From Typhlomys cinereus (Eukaryota; Chordata; Mammalia; Rodentia; Platacanthomyidae): 64,000 nt of DNA. Below, piece by piece: positions 10,182 through 21,431 of the stretch. The stretch is taken from positions 1,798,001-1,862,000 of the forward strand of contig JALPQD010000401.1 of assembly GCA_023101885.1 (NCBI GenBank), read 5' to 3'. The notes under the pieces are model-generated. The model was given only the letters and a program-made list of their open reading frames with translations. It was not told where the DNA came from and did no database searches. Position numbers and translations under genes: made by a program. The number at the start of each line of letters is the position of its first letter. Position 1 is the first letter of the stretch.

Positions 10182-10530
10182 TTCTACATATTTTATTTAT
10201 CTATTTTCTAGTTTTACAGACATATTGAGTAATTATCTTTGCCCCACTCCTTTCCCCTGTCACTCCCTCCTATCTTTCTCTTCCTCCCTTCCTTCCTTTC
10301 ATCAATCCATCCCACTTCCTCCCATCCTTCTTCTATTTGTCTACTTCTATGGGTCCCAGGATTCCCTCTGGATCCCTCTGTTCTAGTGGGGTTTCAGGCC
10401 TCTGTGGCAAACTAAGTAGCCCTTCCTTGGGCAAACCTACTGATGGGGACACTCCCTTTACCTGTCTATCCTTAGCCCCTAAGGTTCCCACTGTATTTAA
10501 TTATTTCTCCTGAGACCCTAGCTAGTCTAT
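10182..10530 (-). mobile_element. Possible L1-like 3' UTR segment, antisense
   Basis: A T-rich start is followed by a pyrimidine-rich tract (10240-10350) and GGGTCCCAGGATTCCCTCTG, which resembles an antisense rodent L1 3' UTR. It abuts a sense L1-like segment, suggesting a 5' inversion. The identification is by pattern only. Confidence 0.35.
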
Positions 10531-11090
10531 GGGGATATATCGATAGATCGGTCAGGCTTAAAGGAGAGGGAAGAACAGGAATAGGACACCGTAGAGAGTA
10601 AGGTAAGCCTATAGGTAATCAGCCACCTGCATACTAACCCTAAACCCTCATCCCTCTCCTCCATGACAGGAACACACACGCAGCACTGTAAACCAATCAA
10701 ACAACAGTGGACAGGAAATAAAGTGACAGTGGACAGGAGCAGATGTCTCAATGCTAACCGCAAATACCCAAGAGTAAACTTCTATCTAAATACCTCTCAT
10801 TTTATCTGAGAGGATCTCGACACCAAGACAGGACACAGCCTTGTGCAGTGGAAGAGCAGTGAAACAGACAACATAGCCAACCAGCATGCAGAGGACTGGT
10901 GACCGTGCAATGCTCACCCGGAATCAGACCAGCCAAATCTCTGCCTATCCCAACGTTCAAGGAACCTTGCAGAAGAGGAGGCGGTAAGATTGGAAGAGCC
11001 TAAAGATGAGGCGAGACACCCCTGCACAAGACATTTCACCCAAGACAGGGCTGCTGCATCCAAGAACTCACCGCAATTTAGAGTTTCTTA
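10531..11090 (+). mobile_element. Possible L1-like 3' UTR segment, sense
   Basis: The clearest part is about 10955-11085, where TTGCAGAAGAGGAGGCGGTA and the following GACAGGGCTGCTGCATCCAAG match the usual order in older rodent L1 3' UTRs. The upstream part (10540-10950) has no ORF and an uncertain source. Confidence 0.4.
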
Positions 11091-11094
11091 AAAG

Positions 11095-11290
11095 TTATCT
11101 GAGTATTTGGTAAAGCATTCTAGTCATATGTGGAGGATTGCAAGTTCAAGGTGAGCACAGGCAATTTAGAGAGACCCTGTCTCAAAATAAAAAGTAAAGA
11201 GAGAGTTGGGGATATGACTTAGTAGAAGGATACTTGTCTCTTATTTACACAGTCATAGGTTCAATCCCTAACACAGAAAGAAAAAAAAAA
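11095..11290 (+). mobile_element. B1-like plus ID SINE (B1-dID-like)
   Basis: A 3' B1-like half ends in GAGACCCTGTCTCAAAATAA, then an ID-type tRNA unit runs 11203-11290 (GAGTTGGGGATATGACTTAG, box B GGTTCAATCCC) to a poly-A. This order is that of the rodent B1-dID dimer. Both halves are diverged. Confidence 0.6.
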
Positions 11291-11387
11291 TTGTAACCTC
11301 CATAACTTGAGTGTTAATTTCTAAAACCAAATAGCTCTTTGAATAATCTTATCTACATAGAAGAACCTGCCCAAAATCCAAATTTTC

Positions 11388-11389
<2 letters not shown>

Positions 11390-11435
<46 letters not shown>

Positions 11436-11660
11436 AGACAGCACAGGCACAGAGGTCAGAGAACAATTTTCAGGGCTCCTTCCACTGCTGAGACAGAGTC
11501 TCTCTTGCTTTTTATGGGGCCTCACCTTCTACTTCGTTACAGAAGCGCTGAGATTGTGGCTGCTTGGCACAGCATGCGCCTCTTTATGTTGGTTCAGGGG
11601 TTCAAATCAAGGTCATTAGGCTTACATAGCAAGCACTTTTACTTTTACCAGACACCCACA
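11390..11660 (-). mobile_element. B3/B4-like SINE, antisense, with (GT)n tail
   Basis: A GT run (11390-11432) is followed by CAGAGGTCAGAGAACAATTTTC, a typical antisense B3/B4 body, and near 11600-11650 by TTAGGCTTACATAGCAAGCAC, the head end. The middle has about 100 bases that do not fit and may be an insertion. Confidence 0.5.
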
Positions 11661-11667
11661 GTCATGG

Positions 11668-11742
11668 GGGGGTAGTTGGGGATTGGAACTAAGAACTGGA
11701 ATGTGATAGGAACCCTACCACTGTATGACTGCCCCAGCCTTC
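11668..11742 (-). mobile_element. ID SINE, antisense
   Basis: Reverse complement reads GGGGCAGTCATACAGTGGTA at the head and TTAGTTCCAATCCCCAACTA at the tail, the ID tRNA-like pattern. No long A tail remains. Confidence 0.55.
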
Positions 11743-12540
11743 CCTACACTCGCTTCTGAGTGGCTCGGAGAGGGGGACCCATCTCAGCCTGGCCTTGGTG
11801 TGACCAAGGAAAGATAGCCCTCCAGGGATTGCGTCCTCCTCATTTCCTGATTTCCCGTTCAGTCTTAAAGATTCAAATGCTTGGTGTCAGTATTGCTCAA
11901 AAGCACAGGCCTACTGTCAGGATGGAAATGAGGTGAATCCATGGGCAAATCATCCTGGAGATCTTCAGGTGCGCCTACAGAAGCAAAGCAGGCCCTTGCT
12001 CAGATCTCGAAGCTGCAACACAGGTTTCGCCTGTTTTTCTGCCATCTGGGCATTGTCTGCGATGAGGAGGCACTTTGGGGAAAAGGAACTGCCTCTCAGC
12101 CCGGGCAAAGGCTTGCTTGTCACAAAACAAATAAGAAACTTTATCTTGACCAGCCCTTGAACAAGGAGTGCTCCATGCAGCTATTAAAGGAGGAGGGGAG
12201 AAGCCATGTAAACACACAGGAGGGAAAATGAATGATAAAGGAGATGATGGACAAGCTCACACGCTTATTCTGGAATCTTCACAGACCCACAGTATCTGAT
12301 TGCAACACTAGAAATGTTTCTCGTCTTTCTGTTCTTTCATTCTTCTCTGTCTTCAAAGTGATGTGGAAATTTGGATTTTTTTTATAGTCACCGCTGCTAA
12401 TGCTTAGCATCTCAATCATCGTTCACGTGATAATCTGTTAAAAATCTCATATTCTGGAAGGATCCACATCGACTCAAGTTGCTGTCGTAGTTAGCAAACA
12501 AATAGCAGTGTCATTTACAAAGACAGAATCTCTCTTGGTG
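11743..12540. other. Unannotated intergenic DNA
   Basis: Three overlapping frames (75-96 codons, 11933-12231) occur on both strands without a recognisable domain. No repeat is seen. Confidence 0.35.
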
Positions 12541-13260
12541 GGGAGCTGTGGAGCTAGGTCAATCAGTAGGTCAATCAGTAAAGTCGGCCAAGCAAGAACA
12601 GGAGGACCTGGATTCAGATTTCCAGCACACACAGGGGAGGCCTCCTGGAAGCAACTTCACTTGTCTGTAACCCCAGGAGAGCCAGAGACAGGTGGATTCC
12701 TGGAACACACTGAGCAAACAACCTAATCAGTATGTCAACTCCAGTTTCAGCGAGAGACCCCATCTCAAAAAATAAAATGAGGGGCTGGAGAGGTGTCTCA
12801 AGGGTTAAGCCTCTGCCTTGCAGGCAGAAAGTCCTGAGTTTGGATCCTAGACCCCACCTATAGATCCCGGGTGGAAGCAGGGTGGCCTGCGTTTCTGGTC
12901 CTGGTAGGGCGGAGCCTGTGAATCCCGGGGCGGAGTAAACAAGGAGGAGGTGGAGGCGGTCCATGGTGGTTCCTGAATTTGCCCATGGTTCTACACACAG
13001 ACATACATACACACACATGCGCATACACGCAACACACACAATTGAATAAATAAATAATAATAAAATAAAAATGATATTAAGAATATTAAAAAAATAAGTA
13101 AAATGAAAAGTGATTAAGAAGGATGCCTGACATGAACCTCAGGCCTCCCCATCCTGTGTGTGTGTGTGTGTGTGTGTGTGTTTGTATGTGTGTGTATATG
13201 TACTCACATGAACATGTACATATACACATACATCTCATACAAAAACAGAGAAAGAAAAAA
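12541..13260 (+). mobile_element. B4-like SINE, interrupted by a tRNA-head SINE
   Basis: The first part (12541-12780) has GACCTGGATTCAGATTTCCAG, TCTGTAACCCCAGGAG and GAGAGACCCCATCTCAAAAA. The second part (13107-13260) resumes with GATGCCTGACATGAACCTCAG, the usual B4 3' region, and a GT run (13156-13180) with ACATGAACATGTACATA. A 12-base direct repeat (AGGTCAATCAGT, two copies near 12557-12580) lies near its head. Confidence 0.7.
12781..13087 (+). mobile_element. tRNA-head SINE, long-body subfamily, nested in B4
   Basis: Head GGGGCTGGAGAGGTGTCTCA is at 12781. The host sequence AAAAAATAAAATGA (12767-12780) reappears as an expanded AAAAAATAAGTAAAATGA after the element (ending 13106), a plausible target duplication. 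The body includes GAATTTGCCCATGGTTCTAC, an extra segment shared with the CpG-rich copy at 57840-58127 and absent from most copies here. It keeps several CpGs. Confidence 0.8.
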
Positions 13261-13856
13261 ACAAAAAGAAATTTTTCTGTCCCCACTCCACGCACTGTTC
13301 CTTTTCCATGATGTTAAATCTGTCCATTAACAGGTTTCTTTTTTACTAACTCTACCAACCACTTAGTTTTCTAACATTCATTCTTGACTTTCACGAGGAC
13401 ATTTGCCATTCTGTCTGCCATTTCCTGTGATTCAATGAATGTGGGCCGGTTTCTTGAAAGGTCCAAGAAAGCAGCACTAACGATGTAATCTTGCTCTCAG
13501 AAGTGGTGTGTGGCTTCATCCTCCCTGGGGGACATGAGGAACTGGGACTGAGCTGCAGTATGATTGGCCAGCAAAACAGAGGCATCCTGCACGCACTGGA
13601 CTGAACTCTCTTGCTTAGAAAGAGGCAGAAAGTCACTGTCTTTGGCCTGACCAAGTCTGGCTTCAAGAAGCTGGACAGCAGGGACCAGACCACCTTCAGA
13701 CTGGTGGGTTCTCAAGAAAGGGTCAGACACTGGGGACACCTATATCAACACTACTTTGAGCTTGGATTTATAATTCCAAAGGGGTCCATAAGAAGAGGAG
13801 GTGAAGAGGAACTCCCCTCAGGAGTATCATGGGTCCTCTACTTACTGGAGGAACAT
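13261..13856. other. Unannotated; possible decayed processed gene copy on minus strand
   Basis: Over 13390-13740 the minus strand gives a protein-like run in which a frame ending at the stop near 13497 can be continued by SAAFLDLSRNRPTFIESQ-like text to about 13395. I cannot identify a parent gene, there is no clear poly-A, and overlapping frames exist, so this stays a possibility only. Confidence 0.2.
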
Positions 13857-14160
13857 GTGTCAGTCAGTGTTGTTACTGTAACAAAATGCCTGATAAGCTA
13901 GGAGGAGGAAAGGTTTGATCTCAGTCTTGATCATATTTCGGGTCCAAGGCAGAGGCAAACCACAGAGGAGCAGAGAAACAGAAGCGAGGGATCAGTTCCT
14001 AAGGTCTCCCATGAGAGCACACCTCCGATAGTCTAACTTCCTTTCCCGTGGCCCTGTCTCTTAGAGTTCCCACCACCTTCTCAATCACACCATAGGTCCA
14101 TCAATGGCTTGGACTTTTTAAACACACCATCATGGAATAATGAATATCCAAATCATAAAA
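13857..14160 (-). mobile_element. hAT-like relic (MER/URR-type, antisense)
   Basis: The opening CAGTCAGTGTTGTTACTGTA followed by ACAAAATGCCTGATAAG is the reversed 3' end of the family seen at 6237-6580, and GGAAAGGTTTGATC corresponds to its AAATAAACC box reversed. The rest is diverged. Confidence 0.5.
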
Positions 14161-15099
14161 ACGAGTAGAAGCAGGGTGACCCCTTTCTTACTTATCACGT
14201 GACTGATATTATGTAATGCAAGGTAGATCAAGAGAAAATTGTAACGCATTTATGAATGTTTGTCAACTGAATGTCATGCAAAATTTCAAACTCAAAGGAA
14301 AGGGCCAATGGGTAAGGTTTAAATTCTGTGTTCGTAGGAAGAGTAAATCTGAAAGAGGCTGTGGACTATTTTAGAGGGATCTAGGGTAGACAATGAGTCT
14401 AGAGAACAATGACAATAAAAATGAATTGGATGAAAGTCCTTAGGATACTAGTGCTTGCTTTAAGTTGAGTTTGATTAAACGGACTCTTCTCTGGTTAATA
14501 AAATTTAACTACATTGAAGGTGATTGTGTTCTCTCAGGGGACCTGGTTTTCAGACATTAAGGGAGCTTCAGCCAAAACTCTCCCTGCGCACGCTGCTCTC
14601 CAGCATTTTGTCTGAAGCCCAAAGCGGCGATGAAGTTAGGAGTATTTTTCTGAGGCCCAGCACCTTGTTCTTGAACTGTCCCGGGCTTCCTCTTCTGCAG
14701 TTCTTATGGACCTCAGATGTTCTGACAACCCAATGGAACAATCTATCGCTAATATTGTTAACTGTGGTACTGAACCTTTCAAAAGGTGTTTGGCTGCAAT
14801 GTCTGGATTACAAATCCTGAAATCTCTGCTTTGCGCCCGTGGGTTTACATGTACCTAACAACTTACAGGTTGCTTGTTCCCTTGACAACGCTTGTGAACA
14901 TTTCCTCTGTGTTATTTAGTATACTTTAAATATTGTATTGATGACTGCGTTACCAACCATCATGACGTCCCCTATAATATATTGAACTAATCTTGGCTGC
15001 TGGATGATTAAGGTTATTTACAAATTTTCATGGCACTCATTAATAACTTAATAAATCCTAGTGGAGCAAAATGTTTGTAATCATTATTTTAAATACTTT
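14161..15099. other. Unannotated intergenic DNA
   Basis: A 98-codon frame at 14524-14820 has no recognisable domain. The rest is AT-rich, with no repeat recognised. Confidence 0.35.
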
Positions 15100-15890
15100 C
15101 CAATTATGCATGCTATGAATGATCACATATTCATCATTAAAACAATTTGCTTAAAAAGATAAAACTAATGTCCCCATTAGCCATCTTCAATGTAGTTGCT
15201 GTCACTGTCACGGATACCTATTATTATCGATAGATATCTTGCTATTTTAGTGCATGTACTTGTATTTTCAGGCATCTAGATAGCATATGATCACTTTATT
15301 TACAAGTGGCTCATAGATGTTGACATTGGATGCACCCCCGTGGCTGGATATGTGGGAGAACATTCCTAGCAAAGGAGGAGCTCTGCGTGGTTCTCTGTGT
15401 TGCCTGGGATTCCATAGCTGGAGCACAATAGCATGCTGAGCAGTTTCTTCTGTTTCTGGAGCGTTGGAATTTTCAGTATTTTTTTCCTAACACAAACAGT
15501 GCTGTATTAGCTCTTCCCTTCACATATGTACACAAATGTTTCTCTGAGATGACTCAGAGAAGTCAAATTGTAAGATCAGAAAGAAGGTGCATTTTTTGTT
15601 TTAATAGGTACTTCTCTGTGTGTGTTTATGTATATATCAGAGGGCACTGTGTGCCTGTGGAGGCCCAAGGGTAACTTTGGGAATCACCCTGGATTGTGCT
15701 ACCTCCTCATTTTTTGTGTTCTGGAGTTTCCCAGGTTCTACCTTCCAGGGCAGGAAGTAAAGGCCTCCTCCATTTCTACATGGATCTGAACTCAGGACCT
15801 TCTGCTTATGAGACCTGAGCCATCTCTCCAGATCCTAACAAGTATTTCTGAATTGCCCACCGAAATAGCTACATTAATATTTCCAACATA
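15100..15890 (-). mobile_element. Possible ancient L1 relic, antisense, split by a SINE
   Basis: Stretches such as AACAGTGCTGTATTAGCTCT (near 15500), then GTCAAATTGTAAGATCAGAA, resemble the antisense 3' part of old mammalian L1. Similarity appears to resume after the SINE with TATTTCTGAATTGCCCACCG (15844-15863). The match is distant. Confidence 0.35.
15613..15834 (-). mobile_element. tRNA-head SINE, antisense
   Basis: Plus-strand reading gives GT-rich tail, GGCACTGTGTGCCTGTGGAG, CCCAAGGGTAACTTTGGGAA, GAGTTTCCCAGGTTCTACCT, and the head reversed, CTGAGCCATCTCTCCAGATC. All family landmarks are present in order. Confidence 0.85.
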
Positions 15891-16338
15891 AAGCAAGTGA
15901 GAGTAGGCATGGACCACAACTCTACTTATGCTTTGAATGATTCAGCTATTGACTTGGGCCATTTTGAATAATAATTATATCTTTCATACATACAAGGGTT
16001 TTATTATGTCTGGATAGCTCAGATAAGATCCAAACCATAACTCTTTCCATATTGATCCTTCATTTACAAAGTTTGCTGGTGTTGGCTAAAGATCCAGAGT
16101 TTGAGTGTGACTGGACCAGCTGTTCACTGTCAAAAGATTATGCCAAGTCACTGCAGGTCCCCAAAAGTCTGGCTGCTTCTCCACAGGGGGGAAGACTGCA
16201 TTCAGTTTACAGGCAACAACAGAATTTTGAGACCTAGGAAAAGCTACTGTGTTATGGGAGGTTCTAGCCTACCTCAAGGAGTCCCAAAGGACCAGCTCAG
16301 TTAACTATTCCAAGATGCCAGATGAAAAGAAGAGTCTT
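15891..16338. other. Unannotated intergenic DNA
   Basis: Two short overlapping frames run through 16052-16304 without recognisable content. Confidence 0.35.
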
Positions 16339-16558
16339 GGGACTGGAGAGATGGCTCAATGGTTAAAGATTTTTACCCCACAAGCAAAAGGACCTGAATT
16401 CAGATCCCATATCCATATAAAAATACTGGGCAGAAATGGAAGTGGCCTGTAATTCCTGGCCTGGAGGACAGAGCCTGGGAAAATCCCAGAGCAAAGCAGT
16501 AAGGAAGTACAACACAAGATGACATCACCTTTGAGTCTCCACAGACACACACAGTGCC

Positions 16559-16608
<50 letters not shown>
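16339..16608 (+). mobile_element. tRNA-head SINE with (CA)n tail
   Basis: Head GGACTGGAGAGATGGCTCAA, box B TTCAGATCCC, body AGAGCCTGGGAAAATCCCAG, and CA tail about 16564-16604. By eye no CpG is left in the body, so it looks much older than the copy at 57840-58127. Confidence 0.88.
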
Positions 16609-16609
<1 letters not shown>

Positions 16610-17558
16610 ACGTCTCCTAGGTGATTTTAATTTAGGCAAAAATCAAAAAAACCCCATCATATTAATCCCTCTTATAAGTTAGCTATGAAAATGAACTGAA
16701 TCAACCAACCTTCAGATCCTAGCACAAGTGTTTTATCTGTAATATCTCTAATTCATCTCTCACTGCATGGAATAGGAGACAGATCTGTGTGTGAGTTACA
16801 TTTTCCAAAGTAGTTGGAAGGACAACACTAGGTCATAAAAACTTCTGAAACATTGTACTTCTGAAGGAGCCCAGCAAGGTTCAAAGGACTTTTTATGCTT
16901 TCCTGGCTGTGATTTTTTTTAATTAAAAAAAAAAAAACTCTCTCCTGTGAGGAGTCTAGCAGCCATGGATTAATCAACAATGGTTACCATGGCTGCAAGG
17001 AAGAAGCAGAAAACAGGCCTCCCAGCAGTATTTATTATTGAAGAGAAAGAGTTAATAGTCCTGTAGCTAATGAGTGACTGTTATTAGGTATTTGAATCAG
17101 ACAAGAATGGCAGCAAAAGGAATTGAAAAACATAGCCACATTTTTCCTGAGGAAGTCGCAGTGTACCTGTATACATGAAGACTCAGTATCGCCCCCACAC
17201 TGAGCGAGAGCGCACAGCATTAGCACGACACGCAGTTTTCTGTTATCAGTTTCCTACTTGTGTTCTCACATTCAGGAAGTGAAGGTGGATGATACCCTCT
17301 AGTTCTACACCAGCTGCAAGAATAATATCTGCTTCCTGGTCCATCGATGCCATCTTCCTGGTGTGCTCTTACTTGACTGTTCTCAGTGGTCCCTTGTGTA
17401 AGGGCACTGATCCCACCAATGATGCCCTCTTCATCCCCCAAATGATCCACCCCTGAATGCCATGGTATTGAGGATGTGACTTTCAACATAAAATCAGTGG
17501 AAGGGCACAATAGTCCAAATAGCCTATGATACTCATATTTTGAAATAGATTTCCTAGG
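16609..17558. other. Unannotated intergenic DNA
   Basis: A T/A homopolymer pair lies at about 16913-16937. A 127-codon minus frame at 17220-17603 has no recognisable domain. Confidence 0.35.
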
Positions 17559-17760
17559 ACTGGCAAGGTGCTCTAGCATGCAAGCTCTAGCTTGCCATAG
17601 CACCCTGATAGCCTGAATTCAATTCCTGGAACCCACATTAAAAACTAAAAGCCAGATGTGGCAGCTTGTGTCCTAATCCCAGAACTCCTGCAGTGAGATA
17701 GGAGGTAAACATAGAATGATTTAGAAACCCAGGTAGATAACATTTATGCATGTAACGCTG
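17559..17760 (+). mobile_element. B4-like SINE, diverged
   Basis: GGACTGGCAAGGTGCTCTAG opens it, then CCTGAATTCAATTCCTGGAA (box B) and CAGATGTGGCAGCTTGTGTC leading into a B1-like part. It is truncated before the usual 3' end. Confidence 0.5.
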
Positions 17761-17788
17761 AAAAATAAGTTATTAAAAAAATCAGGCA

Positions 17789-18078
17789 GGGGCTGGGGCG
17801 ACAGCTCAGTGGTTAAAACCTTTGCCTCACAAGCAAAAGAACCTGAATTCAAACCCTTCAGATCACGGGAGAAAAATGCCGAGCAGAAATGGTTGTGGTC
17901 TGTAATCCCAGCCCTGGAAAGCAGAGCCTGGGAAACTCCAGACCAAAGCAATAAGGAGGTAGAGCAAACCAGGATGATTCCTGACAGGTAAACCCTTGTA
18001 CGCATATCCCCCAACACACACATGTACACACATGTAAAATACACACACACACACATATATATACACATATACATCCAC
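17789..18078 (+). mobile_element. tRNA-head SINE with CA/TA tail
   Basis: Head GGCTGGGGCGACAGCTCAGT, box B GAATTCAAACCC, body GGAAAGCAGAGCCTGGGAAA, CA-rich tail ending in TATATACACATATACA. It lies 28 bases after the B4-like SINE. Confidence 0.85.
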
Positions 18079-19329
18079 ATACAAAAAAATGAACAATTGA
18101 TTAATCAAAGCTCAAGAATCTTTAAAGAAATATAAATATTCTAGCGCACAAGCAAAATTCAGAGTGTCTGACAGCATATTAAAAAGGTTACTAGTTAGGA
18201 AAGAAACAGGAAGCTATGTCTTGTAATAAGGAGAAAAATCAGTTACAAAAACATTAACACTAAAAAAGAATAGCTCGGAATATTAACTGTTACTATAATT
18301 ATATAGCATAGAAGAAGGAAATTTACTGAAACGTGCTTAATTATGTAATTTTATTGGTTCTAATTCCTTGGGAATATTGTGGCTTAGCACGGGAATGTTG
18401 GTGGCTGTTTCTTGCCCTTTCATCAAACAGCATGCTCTGTGTGTCTGCCCATCGTTCTTAAGTATTCCCCTGGGGACGTGCCAAACTTTACTCTGGCCAT
18501 TTTGTTTGTTTAAGGCAAAATTGATAGCAAGGTACCCGTTTCATCAGTCATTTTCATGGCCGGGCAAAAGAAGCCCTATGTCCCCTTAAATGTGACAAGA
18601 ATGGAACATGACACAGCTTCTCTCCCAGACCTCAGAAGAGAAGTTGGCGTCAAAGAGATGTCAGTCCAGCAGGACAACTCTGTCCAAATACCCTTGCTGG
18701 GCCTTAAGCTGTTTTCTCACTGTCTCACAGGGCAGATGCGAGGCTGGCGTTAAACAACGAGGGAGAAAGCCTACCCCGTGGGGCTTAGAATAGTGCTCAT
18801 GCACAGTAGGATGCCTGGCGGTGCATGGGAGAGCCAGCAGGCGTCCCTTCCTAACATGGCATGTGCATCCCTCCACCACCAGGAGGCTCTCTTTCTCAGG
18901 GTGATACAATCAGTTACCTTTAGGCCCAAGTACTGCCCCCCACCTAACCCACTAACACCCCAGCCACCCTCCCTCATGTGATGCTTTCTTTCCAGAGTAG
19001 TAACAGGGAGGTCATACACTATTAAAGTCCAGCACTAGCTTTCCGTGGTTCTTTGGCGCAATCACCTTCTCCTTCAGACACCTGTCACGGTGTGAACATG
19101 AAAGGTCCAAAGCCTGGTTACCAGCTGTGACTGGCTCGTGAAGGCTCTGGCCTCATCAAAGAGCAATCCCTAGATGAGGATTCACAAGGGATTTGGGATT
19201 TGATGGTACTGTTGGAGTGTGGTACAAAGATCAGACGGGACTTAATGGAGGAAAACAGTCTCTGGAGGTGTGTCTGGGAAATGCGTACCTAATCCAGCCC
19301 CCCCCTCACCTTCCCAGTCACCTTGAGGT
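18079..19329. other. Unannotated intergenic DNA
   Basis: AT-rich until about 18360, then more GC-rich with several overlapping short frames (up to 82 codons) on both strands. None is recognisable. Confidence 0.35.
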
Positions 19330-19487
19330 TAGCAGCTTTGCCCGTCTTCCCTGTTCAGCCTGTTGCCTGGGCAACAGTGGAGCTGAGTGGTCACCCACCG
19401 AAACCATGAGCCCACATAAACTTTCCTTCCTTAAACTGCTCTTTCAGATTTTTGTCATAGCAATAACAATAATATTAAAAAATTGAC
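19330..19487 (+). mobile_element. hAT-like relic, 3' part (MER/URR-type, sense)
   Basis: The tail ACCATGAGCCCACATAAACT, then CCTTAAACTGCTCTTTCAGA and TTTTTGTCATAGCAATAACA, follows the 3' end of the 56925-57278 element. The 5' boundary is unclear. Confidence 0.4.
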
Positions 19488-20289
19488 TAAAACTGCCCCT
19501 AACCATGGTTTCCCTCCATTTTATAAAAACGTGTCAGGGAACAAATGTTCTTTTCCATTTTCCATCCCTAGGGACAGACGCCCCACCAAACAGCCTCATA
19601 TAGCGTCTATGATTATCACCGAGGCAGTATTGCTCAGTGCACTTACGCATCCCTCCAGCAGTAAATAACTACCCCTGTGATAGTGACAACAGCAATGACA
19701 CCATGAGCCCCGTGTTCACGTCAACAGACCGTGGACGTTACAGTGAGGCCTCAGCAGAGACCAGCCGGAGCCACTGGCCAGCTGCCTGTAATCAAGGTGG
19801 AAGAATCGAACCAATGCTCCGCAATAGCGTTCCCTGGCTGGCCGCCTCTCAAGGCCCTTGCCCCTTTCTGCTAAACCTTCATCCAGGGGCAGGAGCCACA
19901 GGAGTTTGTGTGGACTTCAACATGCTGAAGTCCGTGTGTTGCAGCTGAGCCTGACCTACGTTGTTCAGCGTCACTGGGTTATCTGCAGACCTGTTTCCTG
20001 ACAGCGCTGGCTTTCCTGAAGGCTGCTGCTTGAAAACCTTCAGCAATGTGTTCCTTTCTCTAGGACCGAGTCTAGTGAAGGGGCCTCCACCCAAGCCTGT
20101 CGCCTTCCCTTCTGGCCTCCTCCTGTACTCCCTCCTTGGTGCCCTGTCCACACCCACATTCTGCAGGCTTCCCAAAGGAAAGCTTCTCCTCTGTCTCAGG
20201 ATGTCCCCTCAAGCTGCCCCCCTTGAGTCCGAACCTTCCTTAGTCCCCCTCTTCTGCTCACACCCTGGCTATTTCTGACTCTGGAACCT
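19488..20289. other. Unannotated, relatively GC-rich DNA
   Basis: Frames of about 100 codons overlap on both strands (19637-19948, 19879-20175, 19961-20278), the mark of composition rather than coding. No repeat recognised. Confidence 0.35.
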
Positions 20290-20875
20290 GAAGCCAGCCA
20301 CTTGTCATAGAAAGGCTTTCTTGAAACGGCTTATTTTTGCTGTCGATTTTATACACCGCAACTTTACCGAAAGTGTTTGTTAGATCTGAGAGTTTTCTGG
20401 TAAAGTCTTAGATTCTTTTAAGAATATGTTATCTATGAATAGCTAATTGACTTTTCTCTTTATTTGGTCTATAAATAGATAACTGACTTCTTCCTTTCCT
20501 ATTTTTATCACTTTATGTCTTTTTCTTGCTGTATTGGTCTAGCTGAGACCTCAAGCATTATATTGAATAAGAGTGGTGGAAATGTCTCATTCTAGATTTT
20601 AGAGGAAATGTTTTTCTTAACTCATATAATATTGGTTATTGGTTTGTCATATACAATGTTTTGAGATGTGCTCTATCCATTCCTAATTTCTCTTTTATCA
20701 TGCAAGTATGTTAAACTTTGCCAAATGTCTTTTCTGGATCAACTGAGAAATTTATGTAATTTCTATTCTTTATTTTATGTGGTGCATTAAATTTATTCAT
20801 CTGCATATGATAGAGCAACCTTGGGATGAAACCCTGTCAGTCATGATGAATGACAATCTTATTTTTTCAGTGAAA
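20290..20875 (-). mobile_element. L1 ORF2 relic (reverse transcriptase region), antisense
   Basis: In plus reading, TTGCTGTATTGGTCTAGCTG, ATTGAATAAGAGTGGTGGAA, and GATAGAGCAACCTTGGGATG followed by ATGAAACCCTGTCAGTCATG occur in the order expected for the reverse complement of the L1 reverse-transcriptase domain. The 'CTTGGGATGAAAC' segment is the reversed FIPGMQG-type motif. All frames are broken. Confidence 0.75.
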
Positions 20876-21431
20876 TTTTAAATAATAAAAAAAGAATTTC
20901 TTGATCAAAGGCATCAACATTAGACATGCCCTGGTGAAGATGTACCACTGTGGGCCTACCACCTGATTCTGCCTTGCCTCCTGCCACCAGTTAAATCACA
21001 AGCTTCATCCTGGAGACTTCACACACTAAGTTGTGTCACACAACATTCAGAGTCCTGAAGCCCTACCAGAATGCAGCATTACTTAGAGATGCAAATTTTT
21101 AAAGGCCGAATCGGGTTAAAATGAGGTCATTAGAGTGGGCTCTAATCCAGTCCAACTGTTGTCCTCTTCAAGAGACACCACACGCACAGGGAGAAGGCTG
21201 CGACGAGGTGAAGGCAGAGATGAAGCTTCCCTCCCTCAAGTGATAGAACACCAGAGATTGCCAGCAAGCACTAGAAGCTGAGTTAGGCATGGCGCAGATT
21301 CTCGCTGGTGGTCCTCGGAGGGCCAGGGCCTCCTTACACGTTGATCCGGTGCTTCGATCTCAGAACGGGGAGTTGATCAATGGTCGAAGTCACTCTGCTG
21401 ATGTACTGTTCTTGGAAACTAAAACAGACAG
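20876..21431. other. Unannotated intergenic DNA
   Basis: Nothing recognised between the L1 relic and the pyrimidine tract. Confidence 0.35.

Noticed and set aside
19879..20278. Overlapping frames of about 100 codons on both strands
   Set aside because: Open frames on both strands in a GC-richer stretch with no domain are composition effects.
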